From Acidimicrobiaceae bacterium (lineage in GTDB: Bacteria > Actinomycetota > Acidimicrobiia > Acidimicrobiales > RAAP-2), in the NCBI GenBank assembly GCA_027315315.1, contig DAHUYG010000063.1:1-38556 (forward strand): a stretch of 38,556 nt of DNA, read 5' to 3'. Made by a program: the position numbers and the translations under genes. This document shows, piece by piece, positions 32,072-38,556 of the stretch (position 1 is its first letter; each line of letters starts with the position of its first letter). Below the pieces are notes generated by a model that searched no databases, had not been told where the DNA came from, and saw only the letters and a program-made list of their open reading frames with translations.

Positions 32072-32950
32072 TCACAGCGCCTTCTGCGGGATGAAGTTGA
32101 AGTAGAAGATCGTGAGGACGAAGTTGACGAAGAAGGCCAGGACGAAAGTGATGACGACGGCCTGGTTCACGGCGTCACCGACTCCCTTGGGTCCGCCCTT
32201 CGCGAACATGCCCTTGTAACAGGCGACCATCGCGGCCAGGAACCCGAAGACGGCCGCCTTGAACAAGGCGATGCCGAGGTCGGCGAGCTGTGCGAGCTCG
32301 TCGAAGCTGGCGAAGAAGCTGCTCTGGGTGACGTGGACCGAGTGCTCGCCGAAGAAGAGCCCCCCGGCGATGCCGGCGACGCTCACCACACCGTCGAGCA
32401 GCACCGCCACCACCGTCGCCGCGACCAGCCGGGGGAGCACCAGGCGGTGCACCGGGTTGATGCCCATGACCTCCATGGCGGCGATCTCGTCGCGTGTTCG
32501 CCTGGACCCGAGGTCGGCGCACATCGCCGAACCCCCGGCCCCGGCGATGAGGAGGGCAGTGGCGACCGGCGCCTGCTCGCGCACCACGGCGAGGACCATG
32601 GCGGCGCCGAGCTGGGACTGGGCGCCGATCTGCTGGAGGAGAGAGCCCACCTCGAGCGCGATGACCATCCCGAAGGGAATCGAGACCAAGATGAGCGGCA
32701 GCGTCGTCACCCGGGCGAGGAACCAGCACTGGTCGAAGAACTCAGAGACGGGAAGCCCACGCCGCAGGAGCTGTCGCACGGCGTCGAGTCCGATCGCGAA
32801 CATGTTCCCGGTCTCCTGGACGAGGTCGAGGAGACGGTCGAACGGCCAGGTCTGCGAGACCCTCCCCCGCACACGGGGCGGCGTGGGACTCACCGGGCGC
32901 ACCGCGCGGCCCTGGCCGTTGCCCCGAAGCGCATGGCTCCAGATGCTCAT
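32072..32950 (-). CDS. YrbEA/MlaE-type ABC permease of the Mce system
   Basis: 292 aa from ATG 32950 (the frame stays open to 33148, but the extension is Arg/Gly/Pro-rich and unlike the family). MlaE permease: N-terminal interface helix (GNMFAIGLDAVRQLLRRGLP), TM helices, and the cytoplasmic ATPase-contact loop 'AGAGGSAMCADLGSRRTRDEIAAMEVMGIN'. It pairs with YrbEB as the heterodimeric membrane core. First gene of the mce operon; a GGAACC -35-like element lies on this strand at 33018-33023, a suitable distance upstream. Confidence 0.92.
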   Translation of the reverse strand: MSIWSHALRGNGQGRAVRPVSPTPPRVRGRVSQTWPFDRLLDLVQETGNMFAIGLDAVRQLLRRGLPVSEFFDQCWFLARVTTLPLILVSIPFGMVIALEVGSLLQQIGAQSQLGAAMVLAVVREQAPVATALLIAGAGGSAMCADLGSRRTRDEIAAMEVMGINPVHRLVLPRLVAATVVAVLLDGVVSVAGIAGGLFFGEHSVHVTQSSFFASFDELAQLADLGIALFKAAVFGFLAAMVACYKGMFAKGGPKGVGDAVNQAVVITFVLAFFVNFVLTIFYFNFIPQKAL

Positions 32951-33415
32951 GTCGCCCACCAGCGACAGCCGGTCTCGGTGTGTCTCATCATCCTCTCGGC
33001 CGTCCCCACTGCCTGAGGGTTCCCTCGCCTTGGGACCGGAGCGATACCCGACGTCGCGATCCAGTCCGTGTGCCTCGGGAACGCCCGAATCGACTCGAAC
33101 TTGCGCTTCGCACCTGCCCCGGCCCCCGCCGGGGGGCGGCCGCGCCACGACACCGGGGCGAAAAGAGCGGGATGATCAGGGGTGCAGCCCCGGAGAGATC
33201 GACCGCGGCCACCCATTTGGGGGACCGGCAGCGCGCGGGTTCCGATCTTCGCCGGGGCTGCGAGCCTGGCGATTGGGGTCGGGCCGGTCACCGATCCACC
33301 GCTCACGGGAGTGGAACGGCCGATCCCGATGAACCTGGCGGACGGATTTCACTGGCTCGCCCGGAACCGGAGCCATCATTATGGGGTTTGGGTGTAGGGA
33401 GGCGGGGGTACCGGT
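32951..33415. promoter_or_regulatory. Divergent control region of the mce operon and sigma/mceG unit
   Basis: 465 bp between divergent genes. GGAACC, the classical ECF sigma -35 core, occurs on the plus strand at 33363-33368, where it is followed after 17 bases by GTTT (33386-33389), a plausible ECF promoter about 25 bases before the sigma gene's own start. The same hexamer occurs on the minus strand at 33018-33023 and 33238-33243, facing yrbEA. No convincing -10 was seen for the minus-strand copies. A GGGAGG sits at 33397-33402, 13 bases before the sigma start codon. Confidence 0.5.
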
Positions 33416-34705
33416 ATGCCACCAAAAGTGGGCAACATCTCGTCGGGGGACCCTGAGATGGCAGAGGACAGGCTTCGGCGTGACCCGCCGAGCGCGCGTG
33501 CAGGCGACGTCGATCTCGATAGGGACCGGGCGCTCGTGCGGCGGTGCCAGGAGGGTGAGGGGGCCGCGTTCGCCGAGCTGTACACCCAGTACCACGACCG
33601 CCTTCACCGGTTCTGCCTGCGCCGGCTGCTGAATCGCGACGAAGCCGACGAGGTCACCCAGGAGGCGTTCCTCCGTGCCTGGCGTGCCCTTCCGACGTTC
33701 TCGGGCGAGATGCGCTTCTACCCATGGCTGACGGTGATCGCGAAGAACCTGTGCACCGACGCGATCCGACGCCGAGCGCGTTATGGCACCGTCGAGGATC
33801 TGGACCGCCAACCTGCGCACGACGTCATGCGCTCGGACCCCTCTTCGATGGCACTCTCCTCGGAGGAGGCGGTCATGGCCGCCTTCGACGGTCAGCTGGC
33901 GGCCCAGGCCCTCACCCGACTCTCCGACCGGCACCGCAACGTCCTTGCGTTGCGCGAGGAGCGGGGCCTGTCCTACCAGGAGATCGCCCGGGCGGAGGGC
34001 GTCGAGATCTCGACGGTCGAGACCCTGCTTTGGCGAGCCCGCCAGGCGCTCAAGAGGGAGTACGCCCAGCTGGCCGGCGTGCGCGTGCTCGGCGGCGCCC
34101 TGATCGCCGGTGGCGCCCTTCGTCGCTTGCTCGAGCGAGCGACCCGTCGGGCGATGCGGGTGGCCGATGCGCTCTCGCGGGTCAACGGCAAGGGCATCGC
34201 AGCCGCCGGCGTGGTGACCGTCGCGCTCGCCGGGGTCGCCGTCACCCAGGTGACCCACCACGGTGGACCCCCGAGCCTCACCGCGACCACGCTGGCGGCG
34301 CCCGGGGCCGCCAGCTATTCGCCGACCGGCACCCTCTTTGCGAGCACGACCCCCACGACAGGCGCCCCGGTCACCCCGACCACCCCGCCGACGTCCCCCT
34401 CGACGGGGTCGGGGGCACCGAGCACGGGTTCGACCCGCACCGGGGCCACGACCACCCCGGGGGCGATCGGGGGCGTCGGATCAGCGGCCCAGAACGTGGC
34501 GCAGGTGGGCGGGCAGCTTCCCCCCCAGCTCGCCTCTCAGGTGCCGAGCATCGTGAGCACGGTCGCCTCCAACCTGAGCCAGCTTCCGAACGACGTGAAC
34601 CAGGCGGCCGCCGGCGTCACCGGATCGCTGCCGGCGCCGCCGGTCACCGTTCCGGCGCCGGTCACCAACGTCGTGAACGGGCTGTCCGGCCTGGCGGGCA
34701 ACTGA
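33416..34705 (+). CDS. ECF sigma factor fused to TM helix and Thr/Pro-rich outer domain
   Basis: 429 aa from ATG 33416 (ATG 33458 is an alternative). Sigma2 at about 40-122 (FAELYTQYHDRLHRFCLRRL, DEADEVTQEAFLRAWRALP, YPWLTVIAKNLCTDAIRRRA) and sigma4 at about 158-215 (LSDRHRNVLALREERGLSYQEIA, VEISTVETLLWRARQALKR). A basic helical linker leads to a single TM helix at about 259-279 (GIAAAGVVTVALAGVAVTQV). Beyond it lie 150 extracytoplasmic residues, first Thr/Pro/Gly/Ser-rich, then a Gln/Val/Asn-rich helical end. No separate anti-sigma gene is adjacent, so the fused part may hold sigma at the membrane until a signal arrives. It lies 47 bases ahead of mceG. Confidence 0.9.
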   Translation: MPPKVGNISSGDPEMAEDRLRRDPPSARAGDVDLDRDRALVRRCQEGEGAAFAELYTQYHDRLHRFCLRRLLNRDEADEVTQEAFLRAWRALPTFSGEMRFYPWLTVIAKNLCTDAIRRRARYGTVEDLDRQPAHDVMRSDPSSMALSSEEAVMAAFDGQLAAQALTRLSDRHRNVLALREERGLSYQEIARAEGVEISTVETLLWRARQALKREYAQLAGVRVLGGALIAGGALRRLLERATRRAMRVADALSRVNGKGIAAAGVVTVALAGVAVTQVTHHGGPPSLTATTLAAPGAASYSPTGTLFASTTPTTGAPVTPTTPPTSPSTGSGAPSTGSTRTGATTTPGAIGGVGSAAQNVAQVGGQLPPQLASQVPSIVSTVASNLSQLPNDVNQAAAGVTGSLPAPPVTVPAPVTNVVNGLSGLAGN

Positions 34706-34752
34706 GGCTCCCCGGCACCGCAAGGACCTGGGTCCACGGCCGTTCCCAAGGC

Positions 34753-35622
34753 ATGCAGCGGGACCCTGCCGACTTTCCACACATCGACCCCGGAGGCCCG
34801 ATCATCTCCCTACGGGGGGTGACCAAGAGCTTCGGGCAGCACACCGTCTTGGAGGACATCACCTTCGACGTGCCCAAGTGCAAGATCACCGCGATCCTCG
34901 GTCCCTCGGGCACCGGGAAGTCGGTGCTCTTGAAGCACATCGTCGGTCTCCTCAAGCCCGACCGCGGTGAGATCTGGGTCGACGGCGAGAAGATCACCGG
35001 CATGGAGGAGCGGGACATCTACCGTGTGCGCCGCAAGTTCGGCGTCCTCTTCCAGGACGGGGCCCTCTTCGGTTCGCTCAATCTCTACGACAACATCGCG
35101 TTCCCGCTCCGGGAGCACACGAACCGCTCGGAGAAGCAGATCACCGAGATCGTCCACAAGAACGCCGAGATGGTCGGCCTCATGGACCACCTGAAGAAGC
35201 TCCCCGGGGAGGTCTCCGGTGGGATGAAGAAGCGGGCCGGCCTCGCACGGGCGATGGTCCTCGATCCCGAGATCGTCCTGTTCGACGAGCCCGACTCGGG
35301 CCTGGACCCGGTCCGGGTGGCCTACCTCTCCGAGCTCATCCTCTCGATGCAGCACGAGTCCCAGGCGACCTTCTTCATCATCACCCACAACATCGAGTCG
35401 GTGATGCGGGTCGCCGACTACCTCGGGGTGCTCTTCCGGTCCCACCTCGTCCGGTTCGCCAGCAAGGAGGAGATGCTGGCGACCGACAACCCAGTGATCA
35501 CCCAGTTCCTCGCGGGGCGGCCCGACGGGCCCATCGGGATGGACGAGATGTCCGACAGCAGCGACGACTGGCTCTCGACCGCCAATCACGCCGCCAACGG
35601 CAAGCAGGCCGTCGCAGGCTGA
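34753..35622 (+). CDS. mceG: MceG (Mkl)-type ABC ATPase of the Mce system
   Basis: 289 aa from ATG 34753. ABC ATPase with Walker A GPSGTGKS, signature VSGGM, Walker B ILFDEPDSGLDP and H-loop IITHN, all intact. Residues such as 'VLFQDGALFGSLNLYDNIAFPLREH' are typical of the MlaF/Mkl subfamily that energises MlaE/YrbE permeases. A C-terminal extension of about 35 residues after 'FLAGRPDGPIG' matches the extra tail seen in actinobacterial MceG. In M. tuberculosis mceG is unlinked to the mce operons; here it lies 1.8 kb from yrbEA, diverging from it and following the sigma gene. Confidence 0.94.
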   Translation: MQRDPADFPHIDPGGPIISLRGVTKSFGQHTVLEDITFDVPKCKITAILGPSGTGKSVLLKHIVGLLKPDRGEIWVDGEKITGMEERDIYRVRRKFGVLFQDGALFGSLNLYDNIAFPLREHTNRSEKQITEIVHKNAEMVGLMDHLKKLPGEVSGGMKKRAGLARAMVLDPEIVLFDEPDSGLDPVRVAYLSELILSMQHESQATFFIITHNIESVMRVADYLGVLFRSHLVRFASKEEMLATDNPVITQFLAGRPDGPIGMDEMSDSSDDWLSTANHAANGKQAVAG

Positions 35623-35670
35623 ATCCCGAACCCAAAGGCCTGCCACATCCCGAACCCGAAGGCTTGCCAC
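35623..35670. repeat. Two tandem 24-bp repeats after mceG
   Basis: Unit 1 (35623-35646) and unit 2 (35647-35670) both follow ATCCCGAACCC[A/G]AAGGC[C/T]TGCCAC and differ at only two positions. They start on the base after the mceG stop codon. It may be a small VNTR-like duplication in the short convergent intergenic space. Confidence 0.85.
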
Positions 35671-35703
35671 CCTGCCCGCCGGTGGCCCCTTGACGGGACC
35701 CCT

Positions 35704-37041
35704 CTACTGGCCCGGGTCGGTGACCCCCACGATGGGCTCGAACCCGTTGACCTGGTCCAAGCGGACATCGGCCCCGGTGTGGGGTGCGTCGACCATCACC
35801 CCGTTGCCGACGAAGATCCCGACGTGGCTGACGTCGTGGGGCCCGGTGCCGAAGAAGACCAGGTCACCGGGCACGACGGCCTGGCCCGGGGCCACCGCCG
35901 GACCTGCGTCGTACTGCTCCTGGGCCGTCCTCGGCAGCTGGATCCCGACGGCGTCGTAGACGAACTGGACGAGCCCCGAGCAGTCGAAGCCGTGGGTCGA
36001 CTCGCCACCCCAGACATACGGGGTGCCGATGTAGGAGAGCGCAAGCTGGACGGCACGCTGCTGGGAAAGCGTCTCACCGCTCACCGCCTGGCCGGTCTGG
36101 TTGTCGATGAGGTCACAGCCGAGCTGGCCGCTGATGCCGTAGCCGTAATTGGGGATAACACCGCCGCCCGAAAGGCTGGTGGCCGGCGGGACGGGGGTCG
36201 TCGTCGAGGGCACGCCGGTGGTGGGGGTGCTCCCCGACGTGGTGCCCCCGGAGCTCGCCGACCCGCCGGTCCCGGAGGTGGCGCCGTTGCCGGTGCTGCC
36301 AGAGCCCCCCGTGCCCGGCACCGAGGGTGCGGTCGGCAGGCCGGGCACCGGTAGGGAGGGGAGGCTCGGCAACGCAGGAACGGTGTAGGTGTACTGGTCG
36401 GCCGAGGTGCTGGCGCTGAGCGACGGCAGGACCAGGACGTGGATGTCGACCGTCCCGACGCCCGGTGGCGAGGTGGCGGTGATCTCATCGTCGGAGACCA
36501 CCGAGAACCCGAGCGCGGGGACCACCCCGAAGGTGACCGCCGTGGTCCCGGTGAACCCCGAGCCGGTGATCGTGACCGGGGTGCTGCCCGTGACCGGCCC
36601 GTAGGTGGGCGTCACCCCCGTGATCGTCGGCGCCACCGAGGAGAGCAGGCCGGTGAGCACGACCGTGCGGCGCTCGGCGAACGCCCCCGCCGCCTGCTGG
36701 AGCGGGCCGGACCCGGCGCATGCGGGGACCATGGCGTTCGGGGTCGTCGAGAGCGTGGGGGCGGCCGACGACGACGGGCGGTGGGTCAGCCCCGGCCACG
36801 CCGAGGCCGCGAAGCTGTGGTCGGGGGGCGCCTGGGGCGCCGAGCCCGACATGACCGGCCCGACGACGACCGCCACCAGGGCTCCGAGCCCGAGGACGCC
36901 GAGTGGCCAACGCAGGCGCTGGCCCCAATCCGAGCGGTAGGCCCGGCCGACCAGGCGCGCCGGTCGCTCAAGCACCGGCGCAGCCCTCTTCCGGAGGGGG
37001 CCGAAGGCTCGAGAGAGGAGCGATCCCCCGAAGCGTCCCAT
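35704..37041 (-). CDS. NlpC/P60 cell-wall hydrolase with TIG domain
   Basis: 445 aa from ATG 37041 (no good ribosome-binding site; the frame is open further upstream but would overlap the next gene). One N-terminal TM helix at about 45-65 (WPLGVLGLGALVAVVVGPVM) anchors it outside the membrane. At about 135-215 an IPT/TIG immunoglobulin-like domain follows (APTITGVTPTYGPVTGSTPV, TGSGFTGTTAVTFG). A long Gly/Ser/Thr/Pro linker leads to the NlpC/P60 domain (about 330-445) with catalytic Cys in HGFDCSGL, His in SHVGIFVGNG and a later His (DAPHTGADV). It should cleave peptidoglycan stem peptides. Convergent with mceG. Confidence 0.9.
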   Translation of the reverse strand: MGRFGGSLLSRAFGPLRKRAAPVLERPARLVGRAYRSDWGQRLRWPLGVLGLGALVAVVVGPVMSGSAPQAPPDHSFAASAWPGLTHRPSSSAAPTLSTTPNAMVPACAGSGPLQQAAGAFAERRTVVLTGLLSSVAPTITGVTPTYGPVTGSTPVTITGSGFTGTTAVTFGVVPALGFSVVSDDEITATSPPGVGTVDIHVLVLPSLSASTSADQYTYTVPALPSLPSLPVPGLPTAPSVPGTGGSGSTGNGATSGTGGSASSGGTTSGSTPTTGVPSTTTPVPPATSLSGGGVIPNYGYGISGQLGCDLIDNQTGQAVSGETLSQQRAVQLALSYIGTPYVWGGESTHGFDCSGLVQFVYDAVGIQLPRTAQEQYDAGPAVAPGQAVVPGDLVFFGTGPHDVSHVGIFVGNGVMVDAPHTGADVRLDQVNGFEPIVGVTDPGQ

Positions 37042-37153
37042 CGAAGAGGAGAACTGCCCGGAGGTCGCGATCTTGCGGTCATTCGGGCAGATGGCGGCGC
37101 GCCCTGCCCGTGTAGCAACCTTCTGGGCGCCGCCCAGATCCCGAGGAGCACCC

Positions 37154-38452
37154 GTGCCGAACCCATCCATCCGCGAGCTCGCCGAACGCCACTGGCGGGG
37201 CGAGGGCGACCTGCAGTTCGAGCACCACCCGGTGACGCCGGTGGCCCAGCGTGAGGCCGAGGAGATCCTCGACGGAGTGCTCTATCTGAAGAGCGTCGCG
37301 TCGGTCACCGCCGTCGACACCGGCGACGGACTCCTGTGCCTCGACACCGGCGGTCCCTACGACGCGGACATCGTGTTCCAGGGGGTGCGGCGCTGGCGCC
37401 CCGACGACCGGCTCGCACTGGCGGTCTTCTCCCACCACCACATCGACCACGTGTTTGGGACGCGCCGCTTCGAAGCCGAGGCGCGCGAACGTGGTTGGAC
37501 GCCGCCCGTCGTCTACGCCCATGAGGCGATGCCGGCGAACTTCGACCGCTACGAGCGCACCCTCGGATGGAACACGGCGATCAACAAGCGCCAGTTCGCG
37601 CTGCCGATCGACACCTTCTCGTGGCCCACCGGCTACCGGCGGCCCGACGTCACCTACGCCGATGCCATCACCGTCTCCCAAGGAGGGGTCACCGTCGAGA
37701 TGCACCACGGGCGCGGGGAGACAGACGATGCGACGTGGACCTACGTCCCCGAGCTCGGCCTGCTCCATCCGGGCGACCTGTTCATCTATGCCGTCCCGAA
37801 CGCCGGCAACCCCCAGAAGGTGCAGCGATACCTGAGCGACTGGGCGGTCGCACTCCGCACGATGGCGGCGCTCGGTGCCGAGGTGATGGTGTCCGGGCAC
37901 GGGCTGCCCATCTTCGGAGCCGAGCGCATCGAGGCGGCGCTCACCGACACCGCCGAGCTGCTCGACTCGATCGAGGACCAGACCCTCGCGCTCATGAACC
38001 AGGGCTGCACCCTCGACCGGGCGATCCATGAGGTCGAGGTGCCCCGGCACCTCCTCGACAAGCCGTACCTCCGCCCCGTCTACGACCATCCCCAGTTCCT
38101 GGTTCGCAACGTCTGGCGGCGCTACGGGGGTTGGTATGACGGGGAACCCGACAACCTGTTGCCCGCGCCGCGCGCCGAGCAGGCGCACGCCTGGGTGACC
38201 CTCGCCGGCGGGATCGGCGTCGTCGTCGCGAGGGCGCTCGAGTTGGCCGACGCCGGAGACCACCGCCTCGCCTGCCATCTCGTCGAGGCGGCCGTCATCG
38301 TCGAACCCGGATCCTCCGAGGTCCACGCCGCCCGGGCGAGGATCTACGAGGAGCGGGCGGCCGAGCAGGAATCCTCGATGGCCCGCAACATCCTCCGCCA
38401 CGCTGCCCTCGCCAGCCAGGCCGGCCGGCGCGACCTGGCCGGGAACTATTGA
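37154..38452 (+). CDS. MBL-fold hydrolase with alkyl-sulfatase dimerisation domain
   Basis: 432 aa from GTG 37154 with GAGGAG upstream. The metallo-beta-lactamase domain has SHHHIDHVFG (HHHIDH at 94-99), a metal-ligand region at EMHHGRGETDD and the later 'MVSGHGLPIFG'. From about residue 310 'LRPVYDHPQFLVRNVWRRYGGWYDGEPDNLLP' is the alkyl sulfatase dimerisation motif of SdsA1/BDS1-like enzymes, and a TPR-like Ala-rich helical end follows. The usual C-terminal SCP2-like domain is absent. Members hydrolyse alkyl sulfates or, in variants, other esters; the substrate here is open. No signal peptide. Confidence 0.9.
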   Translation: MPNPSIRELAERHWRGEGDLQFEHHPVTPVAQREAEEILDGVLYLKSVASVTAVDTGDGLLCLDTGGPYDADIVFQGVRRWRPDDRLALAVFSHHHIDHVFGTRRFEAEARERGWTPPVVYAHEAMPANFDRYERTLGWNTAINKRQFALPIDTFSWPTGYRRPDVTYADAITVSQGGVTVEMHHGRGETDDATWTYVPELGLLHPGDLFIYAVPNAGNPQKVQRYLSDWAVALRTMAALGAEVMVSGHGLPIFGAERIEAALTDTAELLDSIEDQTLALMNQGCTLDRAIHEVEVPRHLLDKPYLRPVYDHPQFLVRNVWRRYGGWYDGEPDNLLPAPRAEQAHAWVTLAGGIGVVVARALELADAGDHRLACHLVEAAVIVEPGSSEVHAARARIYEERAAEQESSMARNILRHAALASQAGRRDLAGNY

Positions 38453-38459
38453 GCGGTCC

Positions 38460-38556
38460 TCAGCCGCTGAGTGCGCCCGAGAGGCCGGCGCCGGCCCGCT
38501 CGAGCTCGGCGAGCTGCTGGTCGACCATGCGCCGGTGGTCCTCCTGGTCCCCCTTG
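38460..38556 (-). CDS. C-terminus of an unidentified protein (cut by window edge)
   Basis: The reverse strand reads 31 codons from the window end to TGA 38462-38460, giving an acidic/polar helical end (QEDHRRMVDQQLAELERAGA) then GLSGALSG. Composition and codon third positions look like the neighbours, and the stop lies seven bases from the convergent MBL gene. Too short to name. Confidence 0.5.
   Translation of the reverse strand, partial: KGDQEDHRRMVDQQLAELERAGAGLSGALSG

Noticed and set aside
35623..35670. CRISPR-like repeat pair
   Set aside because: The two 24-bp units are directly adjacent with no spacer, so this is a tandem duplication.

Overview
The window is GC-rich, densely packed chromosomal DNA from an actinobacterium. 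The evidence is a complete six-gene mce operon with yrbE permeases and an MceG-type ATPase, a MarP-like periplasmic protease, a BldD-like regulator, an F420-type luciferase-like oxidoreductase, a GH15 hydrolase of the mycobacterial trehalase type, and frequent GTG starts with 1-4 nt gene overlaps. The gene order is not the mycobacterial one. A deep-branching group such as Acidimicrobiia is possible, but this is inference. No rRNA, insertion sequence, prophage or CRISPR array was seen.

Layout. 1-140: 3' end of a tRNA-Ser followed by strong GC hairpins. 501-1799: a SnoaL-like protein, a stretch with no convincing gene, and a small charged protein. 1808-7003 (minus): MarP-like protease, then GH15 trehalase/glucoamylase, glucose dehydrogenase and an MBL-fold hydrolase, the last three tightly linked. 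7113-11402 (plus): a secreted cysteine-pair propeller protein, an LLM oxidoreductase, and a MarR regulator overlapping a 14-TM drug exporter. 11422-13173: two exported low-complexity proteins, one broken by two apparent frameshifts, framed by striking palindromes. 13247-16733: a BldD-like regulator, a peroxiredoxin and a membrane GGDEF-EAL protein. 16852-19432: an HSL-type esterase and a ThDP-dependent enzyme. 19445-22728: a MerR regulator, nitronate monooxygenase and small membrane protein transcribed away from an AurF-type diiron N-oxygenase, with a clear promoter nested in inverted repeats.

22793-35622 is the centrepiece: an mce lipid-import locus. On the minus strand lie yrbEA, yrbEB, mceA-F and an Mce-associated protein. 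Diverging from it on the plus strand are an ECF sigma factor fused to a transmembrane helix plus a Thr/Pro-rich outer domain, and then mceG. The shared 0.46 kb control region carries GGAACC elements on both strands, suggesting that the tethered sigma factor controls the lipid importer. An NlpC/P60 wall hydrolase with a TIG domain and an alkyl-sulfatase-like MBL protein follow, and the window ends inside a minus-strand gene.

Most genes concern the cell envelope, export/import and redox chemistry. The most novel-looking items are the membrane-tethered sigma factor beside mce, the AurF/nitronate monooxygenase pair, and the BldD-like regulator with an altered c-di-GMP signature next to a c-di-GMP enzyme.
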